NCBI RefSeq assembly: GCF_041415945.1
Contig: NZ_JBGCUS010000001.1
Span: 62,001 to 126,000, forward strand
Direction: 5' to 3'
Length of the DNA stretch: 64,000 nt
Origin: Ancylobacter sp. IITR112
Lineage (GTDB): Bacteria > Pseudomonadota > Alphaproteobacteria > Rhizobiales > Xanthobacteraceae
The translations under genes were made by a program, and so were the position numbers. The notes beneath the pieces are model-generated. The model saw only the letters and a list, made by a program, of their open reading frames with translations, did not search any database and had not been told where the DNA came from. Shown here piece after piece: positions 27,214 to 35,550 of the stretch; position 1 is the stretch's first letter; each line of letters opens with the position of its first letter.

Positions 27214-29589
27214 TCAGACGAGGCCGTCCGATGCATGCAGGGTGCTGGCGACCGACAGCGTTTCTGCCGCGGCGTCATCGGCGGCATCGAGCAGCGCCTG
27301 CCATTCGGCCAGCGCCGACGCATCCTTGGCCGTGATGTCGTCGATCGACATGTCGGCCAGCGTCACGCCCTCAAGCGTGTAGCTCTGGTTGTTGCCGTCA
27401 ATGTCGATGACGACGGAGCCGCCGACTTCCGCGACCGAGAAGCTCTGGGCCGACATCCAGCCGAAATCGAGCGTGTCCGTGGCCGGGTCGAAGGACAGGA
27501 CGGTGTCGCTGCCCCATGCCCAGGTAATCGCCGTGGTCGTGCCCGTGTCGCCTCCGGTGTCGGTGTCGCCTCCGGTGTCGGTGTCGCCTCCGGTGTCGGT
27601 GCCGCCTCCGGTGTCGGTGTCGCCTCCGGTGTCGGTGTCGCCTCCGGTGTCGGTGTCGCCTCCGGTGTCGGTGTCGCCTCCGGTGTCGGTGTCGCCTCCG
27701 GTGTCGGTGTCGCCTCCGGTGTCGGTGCCGCCTCCGGTGTCGGTGTCGCCTCCGGTATCGGTGTCGCCTCCGGTGTCGGTGTCGCCTCCGGTATCGGTGT
27801 CGCCTCCGGTATCGGTGTCGCCGCCGCTGTCGGTATCGCCGCCGCTGTCGGTGTCGCCGTCACTCACCGTCTTGAAGATTTCCGAGAAGGCATAGGTGTC
27901 CTGATCAATGCCGCTGCCGACCGGCGAGACATAGCCGGTGGTCGAACCATTGTCGCGGCTCAGGGACCACATGGAGATGCCGGCCACGGCGTCGTTCGCC
28001 TGCGCGAAATCGACGAGTTGCTGGGCATCCTCCAGCGTGAACACCTCGGTGGTGACATCGTTGATGCCGACCATCACCGTGATGACGATCTGGCTGTCGA
28101 GACCGATCGCCTCCATCTGCGCGAGGGTCGCCAGCGCGGCGGAAATGGCGTCATTGCCCATGTCGCCCGTGTCGTAATAGGCGCCATAGTCCATCGCCAT
28201 GATGTTGACGGTGGAAATGTCCACCCCGGCGTCCATCGCCGCGGCCAGAAGGTCGATGCCGTCCTGGGTCAGACCGGTGGTCAGCACCGGCAGGGTGAAC
28301 GACACCTCGAGTTCGGGGTTCGCTTCCTGCAGCAGCACGAGCGCCTCGTTGCGCAGCGCGTTCGCGGCGTCATTGGCGATCGCCGATCCCTCGATGTCGA
28401 AATCGAGCTTGGTGACGTGATAGCGGTCGATGATCTCCTGATAGGCGGCGGCGAGAGCCTCGGCGCTGGAGAAGGTGAGCGCTCCCTCCTGGCCGTTGGC
28501 GCCGCCGAGCGAGATGGTGACATCGACGCCCTGCGCCTGCAGCGTCTGGATCTGCGACAGGATGGAGGTGCCGTTGGGCTGCGTGTCCTCGGCGATCGTG
28601 CCAGTGCCGCCCCAGCCGAGCGTGTCGGAGCCGGAGGACAGGACGAAGGCCAAAGTGACGGCGCTCAGTCCGGCGGCATTGACGATCTCGACGAGGTTCT
28701 GGCTGCTGCTCAGCGACATGTCGATATAGGGCGAGAAGGTCTTGTCGCCCCCGCCCGTCCCCTCGACGGCAGTGTTCACGCTGAGCACGTCGGAGGCGGC
28801 GGAGGCCCCGGCCTCGTCGAGGGCCACGATGGTGAAGGCGTAGGCGGTGGAAGGCTCCAGCCCCGTGACCTTGTAATAGGCGGAGGAGGTGGTCGCGATC
28901 AGCACGCCGTCCTGATAGATCTGATAGCCGCTGACGGTGCCGACGCCGTTCACCTCGGCCGCGTCCCACACCAGCACGGTGGTGGTGGCGGAGGTGCCGG
29001 CGGCATAAAGATCCTCGGGCGCGTCGGGCACGACGGGCGTGGTGTCCATGTAGCCGACGAACGTCCAGACCGAATTGCCGCTGGAGGGGTCGTCGCCCTG
29101 CGTCCACCATCCGGCCTGATACACCAGATTGCCGATGCTGACGCGGTCGCCGCCGGTATAGATGTCGCTGGCCGACCAGGCCGCCGCATAGGCGACATTA
29201 TCCGTGTCGCCATCGGTGGAGCCGGGCGAGCCGCCATCATCCGTGCCGCTATCATCCGTGCCGCCATCGCCGCCGGTGTCGCCATTGCCGCCGGTATCGC
29301 CATTGCCGCTGCCCACGGCATCGAGCGCGGTCTGCCAGGCCACAAGGGCCGAGGCGTCGCGGGCGGTGATGTTGTCGAGGCTCAGCTCGGAAAGCTGGAC
29401 ACCCTCCAGCCGGTAGGTCTGGTTATTGGAGGGAATGGAGATGACGACCGAGCCGCCCACTTCCGAAATGGTGAAATTGGTCGAGGAAAACCAGCCGAAG
29501 TCGAGAACGTCCGTGGCCGGGTCGAAGGAAAGCACCGTATCGGTACCCCACTTCCAGGTGATCGCCGTTGTGGTTCCGGAAGAAGTCAT
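27214..29589 (-). CDS. Modular GH18 chitinase-like protein, probable type I secretion substrate
   Basis: A 791-residue protein without a Sec signal. Order: an ~85-residue domain (TTTAITWKWGTDTVLSFDPA) ending in NITARDASALVAWQ; a Gly/Asp/Thr linker; a chitin-binding CBM5/12-like module (WSASDIYTGGDRVSIGNLVY, then QAGWWTQGDDP); a fibronectin III domain; a GH18 barrel with catalytic motif LDFDIEG (about residue 395); a GGDTDT-repeat linker; and a second copy of the N-terminal domain (TTTAITWAWGSDTVLSFDPA). It ends in ASDGLV, an acidic residue plus hydrophobics as in type I secretion signals. An HlyD/ABC pair lies directly upstream on the same strand, so export by that system is inferred. The Asp-rich linker may bind calcium. 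Confidence 0.87.
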   Translation of the reverse strand: MTSSGTTTAITWKWGTDTVLSFDPATDVLDFGWFSSTNFTISEVGGSVVISIPSNNQTYRLEGVQLSELSLDNITARDASALVAWQTALDAVGSGNGDTGGNGDTGGDGGTDDSGTDDGGSPGSTDGDTDNVAYAAAWSASDIYTGGDRVSIGNLVYQAGWWTQGDDPSSGNSVWTFVGYMDTTPVVPDAPEDLYAAGTSATTTVLVWDAAEVNGVGTVSGYQIYQDGVLIATTSSAYYKVTGLEPSTAYAFTIVALDEAGASAASDVLSVNTAVEGTGGGDKTFSPYIDMSLSSSQNLVEIVNAAGLSAVTLAFVLSSGSDTLGWGGTGTIAEDTQPNGTSILSQIQTLQAQGVDVTISLGGANGQEGALTFSSAEALAAAYQEIIDRYHVTKLDFDIEGSAIANDAANALRNEALVLLQEANPELEVSFTLPVLTTGLTQDGIDLLAAAMDAGVDISTVNIMAMDYGAYYDTGDMGNDAISAALATLAQMEAIGLDSQIVITVMVGINDVTTEVFTLEDAQQLVDFAQANDAVAGISMWSLSRDNGSTTGYVSPVGSGIDQDTYAFSEIFKTVSDGDTDSGGDTDSGGDTDTGGDTDTGGDTDTGGDTDTGGDTDTGGGTDTGGDTDTGGDTDTGGDTDTGGDTDTGGDTDTGGDTDTGGGTDTGGDTDTGGDTDTGGDTGTTTAITWAWGSDTVLSFDPATDTLDFGWMSAQSFSVAEVGGSVVIDIDGNNQSYTLEGVTLADMSIDDITAKDASALAEWQALLDAADDAAAETLSVASTLHASDGLV
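27535..27862 (-). repeat. 18-bp tandem repeat coding a GGDTDT linker
   Basis: About 18 copies of an 18-bp unit (tccggtgtcggtgtcgcc on the plus strand) inside the chitinase-like gene, coding (on the minus strand) for GGDTDT with a few GGGTDT and GGDTDS variants. Such arrays change copy number by slippage and would alter linker length in frame. Confidence 0.92.
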
Positions 29590-29882
29590 GTCAGCCCCTT
29601 AATTTAGTTCATCGGTCAAAAAACTGAGTCTCAGGCAAGTTCGAGCGCTATCGCGCCTCATCACTCCGGGCGATCCTGTCCAACGTCTCTTGTTTGTTGA
29701 TTTATTCTGTCAAGTTAACGTGACTGTGACCATTCATTGCTGGCTTATAATTTATAAGCGCGGCGTCATTGAAAGAACGCGCCGGCTAAGCGCCGGTGCG
29801 CAAGCGTGGTGTATTCTTCAGAGCATCTGTTGACCTGAGCCCGTATCGCGCCAAAGCCGGCGCGGCGGGCCCGCCGCACATC
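29590..29882. promoter_or_regulatory. Chitinase leader region with palindrome CTTATAA-T-TTATAAG
   Basis: The 293-bp gap between the HlyD stop and the chitinase start is AT-rich at 29690-29760. A perfect palindrome with 7-bp arms CTTATAA/TTATAAG and a single central T lies at 29744-29758. It could be an operator and suggests that the chitinase has its own promoter. A similar, longer palindrome is found upstream of the ABC gene (33355-33375). Confidence 0.5.
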
Positions 29883-31364
29883 TCAATCCTCCCGGAGCGC
29901 CCGCGCCATCTGGTCTGTCAGTGGCTTCGTCAGATAGCTGAGAGGCGTGCGCACGCCGGTCACGACGAACACATCCGCCGGCATGCCGGGCACGAGAGTC
30001 TTGTCCGGGCCCAGCCGTGCCAACTGGCCGGCATCAATCCCCACCTTGAGCGCGTAATAGGGCGCGCCCGTCTGGGGATCGACCAGTCGGTCGGGCGAGA
30101 CGACGAGAAGCGTGCCGTCCAGTTCCGGTGTGGAATGCTGGTCGAAGGCGGCAAGGCGGATGCGGGCGGGCTGCCCGGCGCGGATCCGGTCGACCGAGGC
30201 GGGGTCGGCCCGCGCTTCCACGACCAGGGTCTCGTTGTCCGGCACGATTTCCATCACGATGTCGCCCGGTTTCACGACGCCGCCGAGGGTGTTGAAAGCG
30301 AGGCCGTTCACCCGTCCGCTCACCGGGGCGCGAATATCCGTGCGGTTCAGCTTGTCCATGGCCTCGATGCGCTGTTCGGTCAGTTCCTGCACATTCGCGT
30401 CCGCCTCGCGCAGCTCGGTCAGGACCTTTTCACGGGTGTCGCGCTCGAGTTCCAATATCTGCAATTGCAACTGGCCGATGCCCTGCTCGATGGCGGCCTT
30501 GTCGGCGATGTGCCCGGCGATGGCGCCGTCCTTCTCCGCTTGCTGGCGCTCCAGGGCGAGAAGGCGGGTCGCCGGCATCAGGCCCTTGGCGGCGAGCGCG
30601 CGCGCCGCCTCCAACTCCTTGTCGATGAGGACGTGCTGGCGTAGCGCTGCCGCCCGCTGGGCTTCCAGGCCGCCGATCTGTTCCCGGCTTTGGGCAATGC
30701 CGGCCTCAAGGCGGGCCACCTGGGCCTTCAGCGTCTCGCGTCGGGCCTGAAACAGCCGCTCCTGCCCGGTGAACACACGGTCGGCGATCTCCGCGCCCGT
30801 CTCGGGTGGTGCGATGCCGTCGGCCGGCACGGCATTCGCCCATTGCCGGTCTGCCGCCACCATGGCATCGAGCATCGCCGGCCGAGTCATCACCGGGGCG
30901 TCGTCACGCTCGGCCTTCAGTCGGGCCTGCCGGGCGAGGGCTTCATAGAGCCGGTTCTCGATGATCGCCCGCTCGGCGGCGTGACGGGTGGCGTCGAGGC
31001 GGATCAGCAGGTCGCCGGCCTTCACCTCGGCGCCGTCACGCACCGCAAGCGCGCCGATGATGCCGCCATCGAGATGCTGGACGGCACGGGTCTTTCCCTC
31101 CGTGACCACGATGCCGGAGGACACCACCGCGCTTTGCAGCGGGGCGAGGGCGGACCAGAGGCCGAAGCTGAGGGCGATGCCGGCGCACACCATCGTTCCG
31201 AAGCGCAGATGGCGGGCGGGATCGGTCGGGTCGTGGGGCGCGCGAGGGCGGGCCGTGACCCCTTGCCACCGCGGCAGGAGCGCACGCCCGGAGCGGCGCT
31301 TCGGCGTCGCGCAAGCGGTTGCGGACGCATGGCCGGGGCCTGGACCCATGGGCGTGGCGCTCAC
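29883..31364 (-). CDS. HlyD/PrtE-type type I secretion periplasmic adaptor
   Basis: Adaptor subunit of the second type I secretion system. The best start is the GTG at 31364, which overlaps the ABC stop (GTGA) and has a G-rich Shine-Dalgarno-like stretch; ATG 31349 is an alternative. The open frame extends much further (to 31952) but that part is inside the ABC gene. The 493-residue product has an N-terminal arginine-rich leader, one membrane helix (MVCAGIALSFGLWSALAPLQ), a lipoyl half (GGIIGALAVRDGAEVKAGDL), a long coiled coil, and the C-terminal VPGMPADVFVVTG...SYLTKPL typical of PrtE/HlyD. Its likely cargo is the chitinase-like protein downstream. Confidence 0.9.
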   Translation of the reverse strand: MSATPMGPGPGHASATACATPKRRSGRALLPRWQGVTARPRAPHDPTDPARHLRFGTMVCAGIALSFGLWSALAPLQSAVVSSGIVVTEGKTRAVQHLDGGIIGALAVRDGAEVKAGDLLIRLDATRHAAERAIIENRLYEALARQARLKAERDDAPVMTRPAMLDAMVAADRQWANAVPADGIAPPETGAEIADRVFTGQERLFQARRETLKAQVARLEAGIAQSREQIGGLEAQRAAALRQHVLIDKELEAARALAAKGLMPATRLLALERQQAEKDGAIAGHIADKAAIEQGIGQLQLQILELERDTREKVLTELREADANVQELTEQRIEAMDKLNRTDIRAPVSGRVNGLAFNTLGGVVKPGDIVMEIVPDNETLVVEARADPASVDRIRAGQPARIRLAAFDQHSTPELDGTLLVVSPDRLVDPQTGAPYYALKVGIDAGQLARLGPDKTLVPGMPADVFVVTGVRTPLSYLTKPLTDQMARALRED

Positions 31365-33112
31365 GTCGCGACCCCCCCCGCCACAGGCGGCCTTGTCGGA
31401 GCGGCGGCGGCCGGCTTCATCAGGTCGCGCAGCACCACCTCCTTGGGGCCGAGCGCGGCGATACGCCCCTCCATCAGCACCAGCGCCCGGTCGCAGGCGG
31501 CAAGGCCGCTGGCCCGGTGGGTGATGACGATCACGGCCGCGCCGCGCTTGCGGGCGGCCAGAAGCGCGGCCGTCAGCGCCGCATCGCCCTCCTGGTCGAG
31601 GCTGGCATTCGGTTCGTCGAGCACGATCAGGCAGGGGTCGCCATAGAGCGCCCGCGCCAGGGCGATGCGCTGACGCTGACCGCCGGAAAGCGCCGCCCCG
31701 CCCGGCCCGAGGCGGGTCATGTAGCCGTCGGGCAGTTTCAGGATCATGGCATGGGCCGCCGCAGCCTGGGCGGCGCGAAGGATATCCTCGTCCTTCGCGC
31801 CGGGCTGGTGACGGCTGACGGCGTCGCGCACGGTGCCGCCGATCAGTTCCACATCCTGCGGGAGATAGCCGATATGCCGGCCGAGCTTGTCGGCGTCCCA
31901 CTGCTCCAGCGTGGCGCCGTCCAGCCGGACGCTGCCGCTCATCGGGCGCCACAGGCCGACGATGACGCGGGCTAGGGTGGACTTGCCCGAGGCGCTGGGC
32001 CCGAGGATGCCAAGACCCTCGCCGGGTGCGAGCTGGAAGCCAATGCCCTCCACTACCGGGCGGCGAATGCCGGGCGGCGCGGCCACCAGGCCGGCGACGG
32101 AGAGGAGGCCAACAGGTGATGGCAGATCCATTTTCGGCGCGGCGCCGGCGTCATGGGCAAGCCGGTTCTCCAGCCGGGCAAGGGCGGCACGGGCGCCGGC
32201 CATGGCCTTCCACTGGGCGACAATCTGATCAATGGGCGCGAGCGCCCGGCCCAGCAGGATCGACGAGGCGATCATGATGCCGCCGGTTGCCGCCTGCTCG
32301 ATGACGAGGACGGCTCCGGTTGCCAGCGTCGCCGACTGCAGGAACAGGCGGAAGCCGCGGGAGATCGCGGCAATGCGGGCGGCCGCGTCGCCGCCGCCGC
32401 GTTCGGTCGCCCGCGCGCTGGCGAGCGTCCCGCCCCACAGGCCGGCCACATGGGGCCGCATGCCCAGAGCCGTGACCGCCTCGGCCGAACGGCGGGCGGC
32501 TTCCAGCGTCGTGCTGGCCTGGCTCGCCTCGCTGGCCGCCCGGGCGAGGGGCGCGCGCGTCAGGTGATCGTTGAGGACGGCAAGAACCACCACCACCGCC
32601 ACGCCCAGGACGCCGATGAGCCCGAGCGACCAGTGCAGAAGGCCCAGCACCACCAGATAGAGCGGAACCCATGGCAGGTCGACCAGCGCCAGCGGCGCGG
32701 GGCCGCCGAGAAAGCGGCGGATCGTGGCGAGATCGGTGGTAGCCCGCCCCTCGGCCCGCCCGCTGAACGCATCGGCGATCTCGCTGCGAAAGGCGGGGCC
32801 GGAAAACTGCGCCTCCAGCCGGTCGCCGAGCCGCGCCAGAACCCGGTTGCGGGCATAGTCGATCATGGCGAAGGCGACGTACAGCGCCGTCGCAATGAGG
32901 CCGAGCACCCACAGGGTGGACAGCGACCGGCTGACCAGCACCCGGTCATAGACCTGCAGCATGAACAGCGGGCCGGTGAGCATCAGGACATTGGTGACGC
33001 CGCTGAACGCCCCGACGCCGATGAGGGCCTGCCGGTTGCGGTTAAACAGGGCGTTCACGACCTCTCCGCGGCGATGGCGACGGGCCGGCGACGTTTCTTG
33101 GCGCCCCGTCAT
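31361..33112 (-). CDS. PrtD-type type I secretion ABC transporter (permease/ATPase)
   Basis: Second type I ABC exporter, 583 residues from ATG 33112 (a frame start at 33349 adds 79 unlikely residues). The membrane domain begins LIGVGAFSGVTNVLMLTGPL followed by FMLQVYDRVLVSRSLSTLW, as in PrtD. Walker A GPSASGKST is near 371, signature LSGGQRQR near 475 and Walker B CLIVLDEP near 495. No C39 peptidase domain. It resembles the exporter at 3855-5549 closely in layout and wording (for example the shared IGYLPQDVEL), so the two systems are probably paralogues with different cargo. Confidence 0.93.
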   Translation of the reverse strand: MTGRQETSPARRHRRGEVVNALFNRNRQALIGVGAFSGVTNVLMLTGPLFMLQVYDRVLVSRSLSTLWVLGLIATALYVAFAMIDYARNRVLARLGDRLEAQFSGPAFRSEIADAFSGRAEGRATTDLATIRRFLGGPAPLALVDLPWVPLYLVVLGLLHWSLGLIGVLGVAVVVVLAVLNDHLTRAPLARAASEASQASTTLEAARRSAEAVTALGMRPHVAGLWGGTLASARATERGGGDAAARIAAISRGFRLFLQSATLATGAVLVIEQAATGGIMIASSILLGRALAPIDQIVAQWKAMAGARAALARLENRLAHDAGAAPKMDLPSPVGLLSVAGLVAAPPGIRRPVVEGIGFQLAPGEGLGILGPSASGKSTLARVIVGLWRPMSGSVRLDGATLEQWDADKLGRHIGYLPQDVELIGGTVRDAVSRHQPGAKDEDILRAAQAAAAHAMILKLPDGYMTRLGPGGAALSGGQRQRIALARALYGDPCLIVLDEPNASLDQEGDAALTAALLAARKRGAAVIVITHRASGLAACDRALVLMEGRIAALGPKEVVLRDLMKPAAAAPTRPPVAGGVAT

Positions 33113-33498
33113 CGGCGCACACCGGCTGCGGCCCGCCGCATCGCCAGCCGCCTGAACGTGGAACCCTGCGACAACATTCCGGCCTGCCCGAAGGGCACCT
33201 GGAGGGGCCGTGCAGGTGGGCTCACGACGGAGTTCGCCACCCTGTCGAACGTATTCATCATCAAATAATCGCCGGCATTGATCTGGGCGGGCGGTGATCG
33301 GAGGCGTATTAATGCGGTAACAAAGTATTCTTACGTGTTCTTGTCCCAAGAGAGGAAGTTATATTTTATAACTTCGAGCACATGTTGAGAGGGTGCAAGA
33401 ATCATCGTTCGCGGCGCATGGCGGATCGCAGCCGCCGCCGGAGTCTCTGGCAGCAGAGGGAAGCGCGCCGCGAGATCATTCCGCCCGCGAGAAGGCGC
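33113..33498. promoter_or_regulatory. Regulatory region of the second type I system, with a 21-bp palindrome
   Basis: About 385 bp between the exporter start and the end of the XRE gene. Positions 33290-33380 are AT-rich. A perfect palindrome with 9-bp arms GAAGTTATA/TATAACTTC around a TTT centre lies at 33355-33375. It may be an operator for the XRE regulator or, less likely, a bidirectional terminator for the XRE gene, whose reading frame ends at 33499. Confidence 0.5.
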
Positions 33499-34101
33499 CT
33501 ATTTCAGATCGGAGAACAGCTTCACTTCGGTGATGCCGACCGGGACCGTCTCGGCGCAGGGATCATAGGAAGCGGACAGCAGGATCTTGGCGCCAAAGCG
33601 CCGGATACGGAAGGTCCACTCATGGCGGACGGCGGCGTCGATGATGATATCGGTGTGGCGTTCGCTTACGCCGCTGATGAGGGCCAGATGACCGGACTCG
33701 ATGTCGCGCCAGAGAGCCTCGCTCGCCTGAAGCTGCCCTGACTCGTTCACGAGATGTTTCTCGAACGCCTTGCCCTGCAGGAGGGACATGCCCGGCCACA
33801 GGGCGCGGTAGCCCCGCGAAACCGCCAGCAAGCGGATGCCGTCGAGATCATGGAGCGCCATGACGCCCGGCTGGCGTTCGGTGAACACACGTTCCAGCAC
33901 GATCTCGTCCAGCTCGGAGCCGGAGAGCAGGTCGGTGATCCGTTTCATCAGTTCAGGCGAGGGCTTGTCGCGCCCGGTCTCCCAATAGGATACCGCCGCC
34001 TGGGAGACGCCCAGCATATCCGCCAGGGCGGATTGCTTGATGCCGTTCAGCCGGCGCCAGGAGCGCAGCCTCAGAGCGAAACGACTCTCCGCGTCCGACA
34101 T
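33499..34101 (-). CDS. XRE-family helix-turn-helix transcriptional regulator
   Basis: A 200-residue regulator. Residues about 8-62 are a Cro/C1-type HTH (LRSWRRLNGIKQSALADMLG, then VSQAAVSYWETGRDKPSPEL). The remaining ~130 residues form a separate domain, possibly PAS-like, with LHDLDGIRLLAVSRGYRALW and ISGVSERHTDIIIDAAVRHE; I cannot name its ligand. It lies upstream of, and in the same orientation as, the second type I exporter and chitinase genes, and may control them through the TTATAA-type palindromes. Confidence 0.87.
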   Translation of the reverse strand: MSDAESRFALRLRSWRRLNGIKQSALADMLGVSQAAVSYWETGRDKPSPELMKRITDLLSGSELDEIVLERVFTERQPGVMALHDLDGIRLLAVSRGYRALWPGMSLLQGKAFEKHLVNESGQLQASEALWRDIESGHLALISGVSERHTDIIIDAAVRHEWTFRIRRFGAKILLSASYDPCAETVPVGITEVKLFSDLK

Positions 34102-34239
34102 CGACCTGACATTCCCCGCCCGGACAGGCTCCGGCTCTACCGCAGCGCAATAATGGCGGCGCGTTCCGGGCTGTCAATCGAGCCGAGCCAAGGATTCGAC
34201 CCTCGGTCTCCCGAGCGGGGGGAGGATCCGCGTCTCAGG

Positions 34240-35457
34240 TCAGTCGGCGAGCAGCGTCCTGATCGCCGGGGGCAGGGCCGCCGGACGGTCGGGGCGCAGG
34301 CGGACGCCCATGGGCCCGGTCAGCAAAGCGGCGAGGAGGTCGGCCACCGGCTCCATCGCCGGCGCGTCGAGGCCGAGCGTGGCCAGAAACTGCGTGCCGA
34401 CCCGCAGCGCCGCGCCCTGCGCCCGGGTGATATCGGGGCAGAGGCCGATGATCACGCCGCTCTCCGCCAGCGCGGCGACCAGCGCGCGCGGGGCCTCGCT
34501 GTCGGCGATGGGGATCAGCATCTGATGCGTATGGCCGTGCTCGGGGGCGATCACCGGCAGGCCGCGCGCGCGGCAGGCGCGGGCGAGCGTCGCCGTGTTG
34601 CGCCCGATACGCGCCGCATAAAGGCTGGCGTCGCGGCGCATATCGGTGAGCAGGCGCAGCAGCGGCGGCAGAAGGGCGGCATTGTAATTGGCGAGAAAGC
34701 GCGCATCGAGCAGCCGCGCCAGCGCCTCGCCCTGCGCCGGATCGCGGCCGAGGATCAGCCCGTGCGGCAGGCCGGGCAGGGTCTTGTAGGTCGAGGTGAC
34801 CAGCACATCGACCCCCGCCTCCAGCGGGTTGGGGTAGGTGCCCCCCGCGATCAGCCCGGCGACATGCGAGGCGTCGAACACGGTGGTGGCGTCCACCGCC
34901 CGCGCCGCCGCCACCACGGGGGCGATGTCGTCCGCGCGGACCATGACACTGCGCCCGAGCATGACGAGGCGCGGGCGCCGCTGTTCCACCATCCGGGCGG
35001 CGCCGGTCGCATCGAGGCACAGGCCGGCGGCATCAAAAGGCAGTTCCTCGCAGGCGAGCCCGGCGAGATCCGGCGTGCCGCCGCGCCGCTGGCTCAGATG
35101 CCCGCCCTGCGCCTTGTCCGGCGCCAGCATCAGCTCGCCGGGGCGGGCGAAGGCGTGGAACACGGCGAGATTGCATAGGGTCGCGCTCGGCAGGCGCGGC
35201 TCGGCCCAGGCGGCGCCGAACAGGGCGCAGGCCTCCTGCCGCACCGCCACTTCGAACTGCGAGACCAGCTCCGTGCCCGGCTGCTCCTTGTCGAAGCTCG
35301 GTCCCATCGAGGGCATGGCGCCGAGCCCGGGGCTATAGGCGGCGAGCACCTCGGGGGAGGGAAGATTGGCACCGGCATAGAGAACCAGCCGCGCGCGCGT
35401 CAGCGTGTCGGCATGGCGGGCAGCGGCGGTGAAGAGCGTTGCGTGATCCCCGGTCAT
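34240..35457 (-). CDS. Serine hydroxymethyltransferase-like PLP enzyme
   Basis: A 405-residue fold-type I pyridoxal-phosphate enzyme resembling SHMT. The cofactor lysine is in VTSTYKTLPG (SHMT has TTTHKTLRGPRGG), and the preceding FDASHVAGLIAGG matches the Asp/His segment that holds PLP in SHMT. The N-terminal YAGANLPSPEVLAAYSPGLG also looks SHMT-like. The glycine-rich PRGG loop after the lysine is altered (PHGLILG), so the substrate may not be serine plus folate; related enzymes act on other beta-hydroxy amino acids. It diverges from the moeB-like gene, with 93 bp between starts. Confidence 0.78.
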   Translation of the reverse strand: MTGDHATLFTAAARHADTLTRARLVLYAGANLPSPEVLAAYSPGLGAMPSMGPSFDKEQPGTELVSQFEVAVRQEACALFGAAWAEPRLPSATLCNLAVFHAFARPGELMLAPDKAQGGHLSQRRGGTPDLAGLACEELPFDAAGLCLDATGAARMVEQRRPRLVMLGRSVMVRADDIAPVVAAARAVDATTVFDASHVAGLIAGGTYPNPLEAGVDVLVTSTYKTLPGLPHGLILGRDPAQGEALARLLDARFLANYNAALLPPLLRLLTDMRRDASLYAARIGRNTATLARACRARGLPVIAPEHGHTHQMLIPIADSEAPRALVAALAESGVIIGLCPDITRAQGAALRVGTQFLATLGLDAPAMEPVADLLAALLTGPMGVRLRPDRPAALPPAIRTLLAD

Positions 35458-35550
35458 GGCACCGAGATAGCCGCTAATCGCCGCGCGGCCAATGCGGCCT
35501 TGCCACGCGGAGTGTGGCGAGCCGGCGGCGGGTTGTTATATAGCTCAGCC

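Noticed and set aside
27535..27862. CRISPR array
   Set aside because: The repeat is an in-frame 18-bp tandem array without spacers; it codes for a protein linker.
27214..29589. RTX toxin
   Set aside because: The GGDTDT linker is Asp/Gly-rich but lacks the GGxGxDxUx nonapeptide, and the catalytic part is GH18.
27133..29607. 824-codon plus-strand frame with GVASGVGVASG repeats
   Set aside because: Mirror of the GGDTDT repeat in the chitinase-like gene; no start signal, and the minus-strand protein has recognisable domains.
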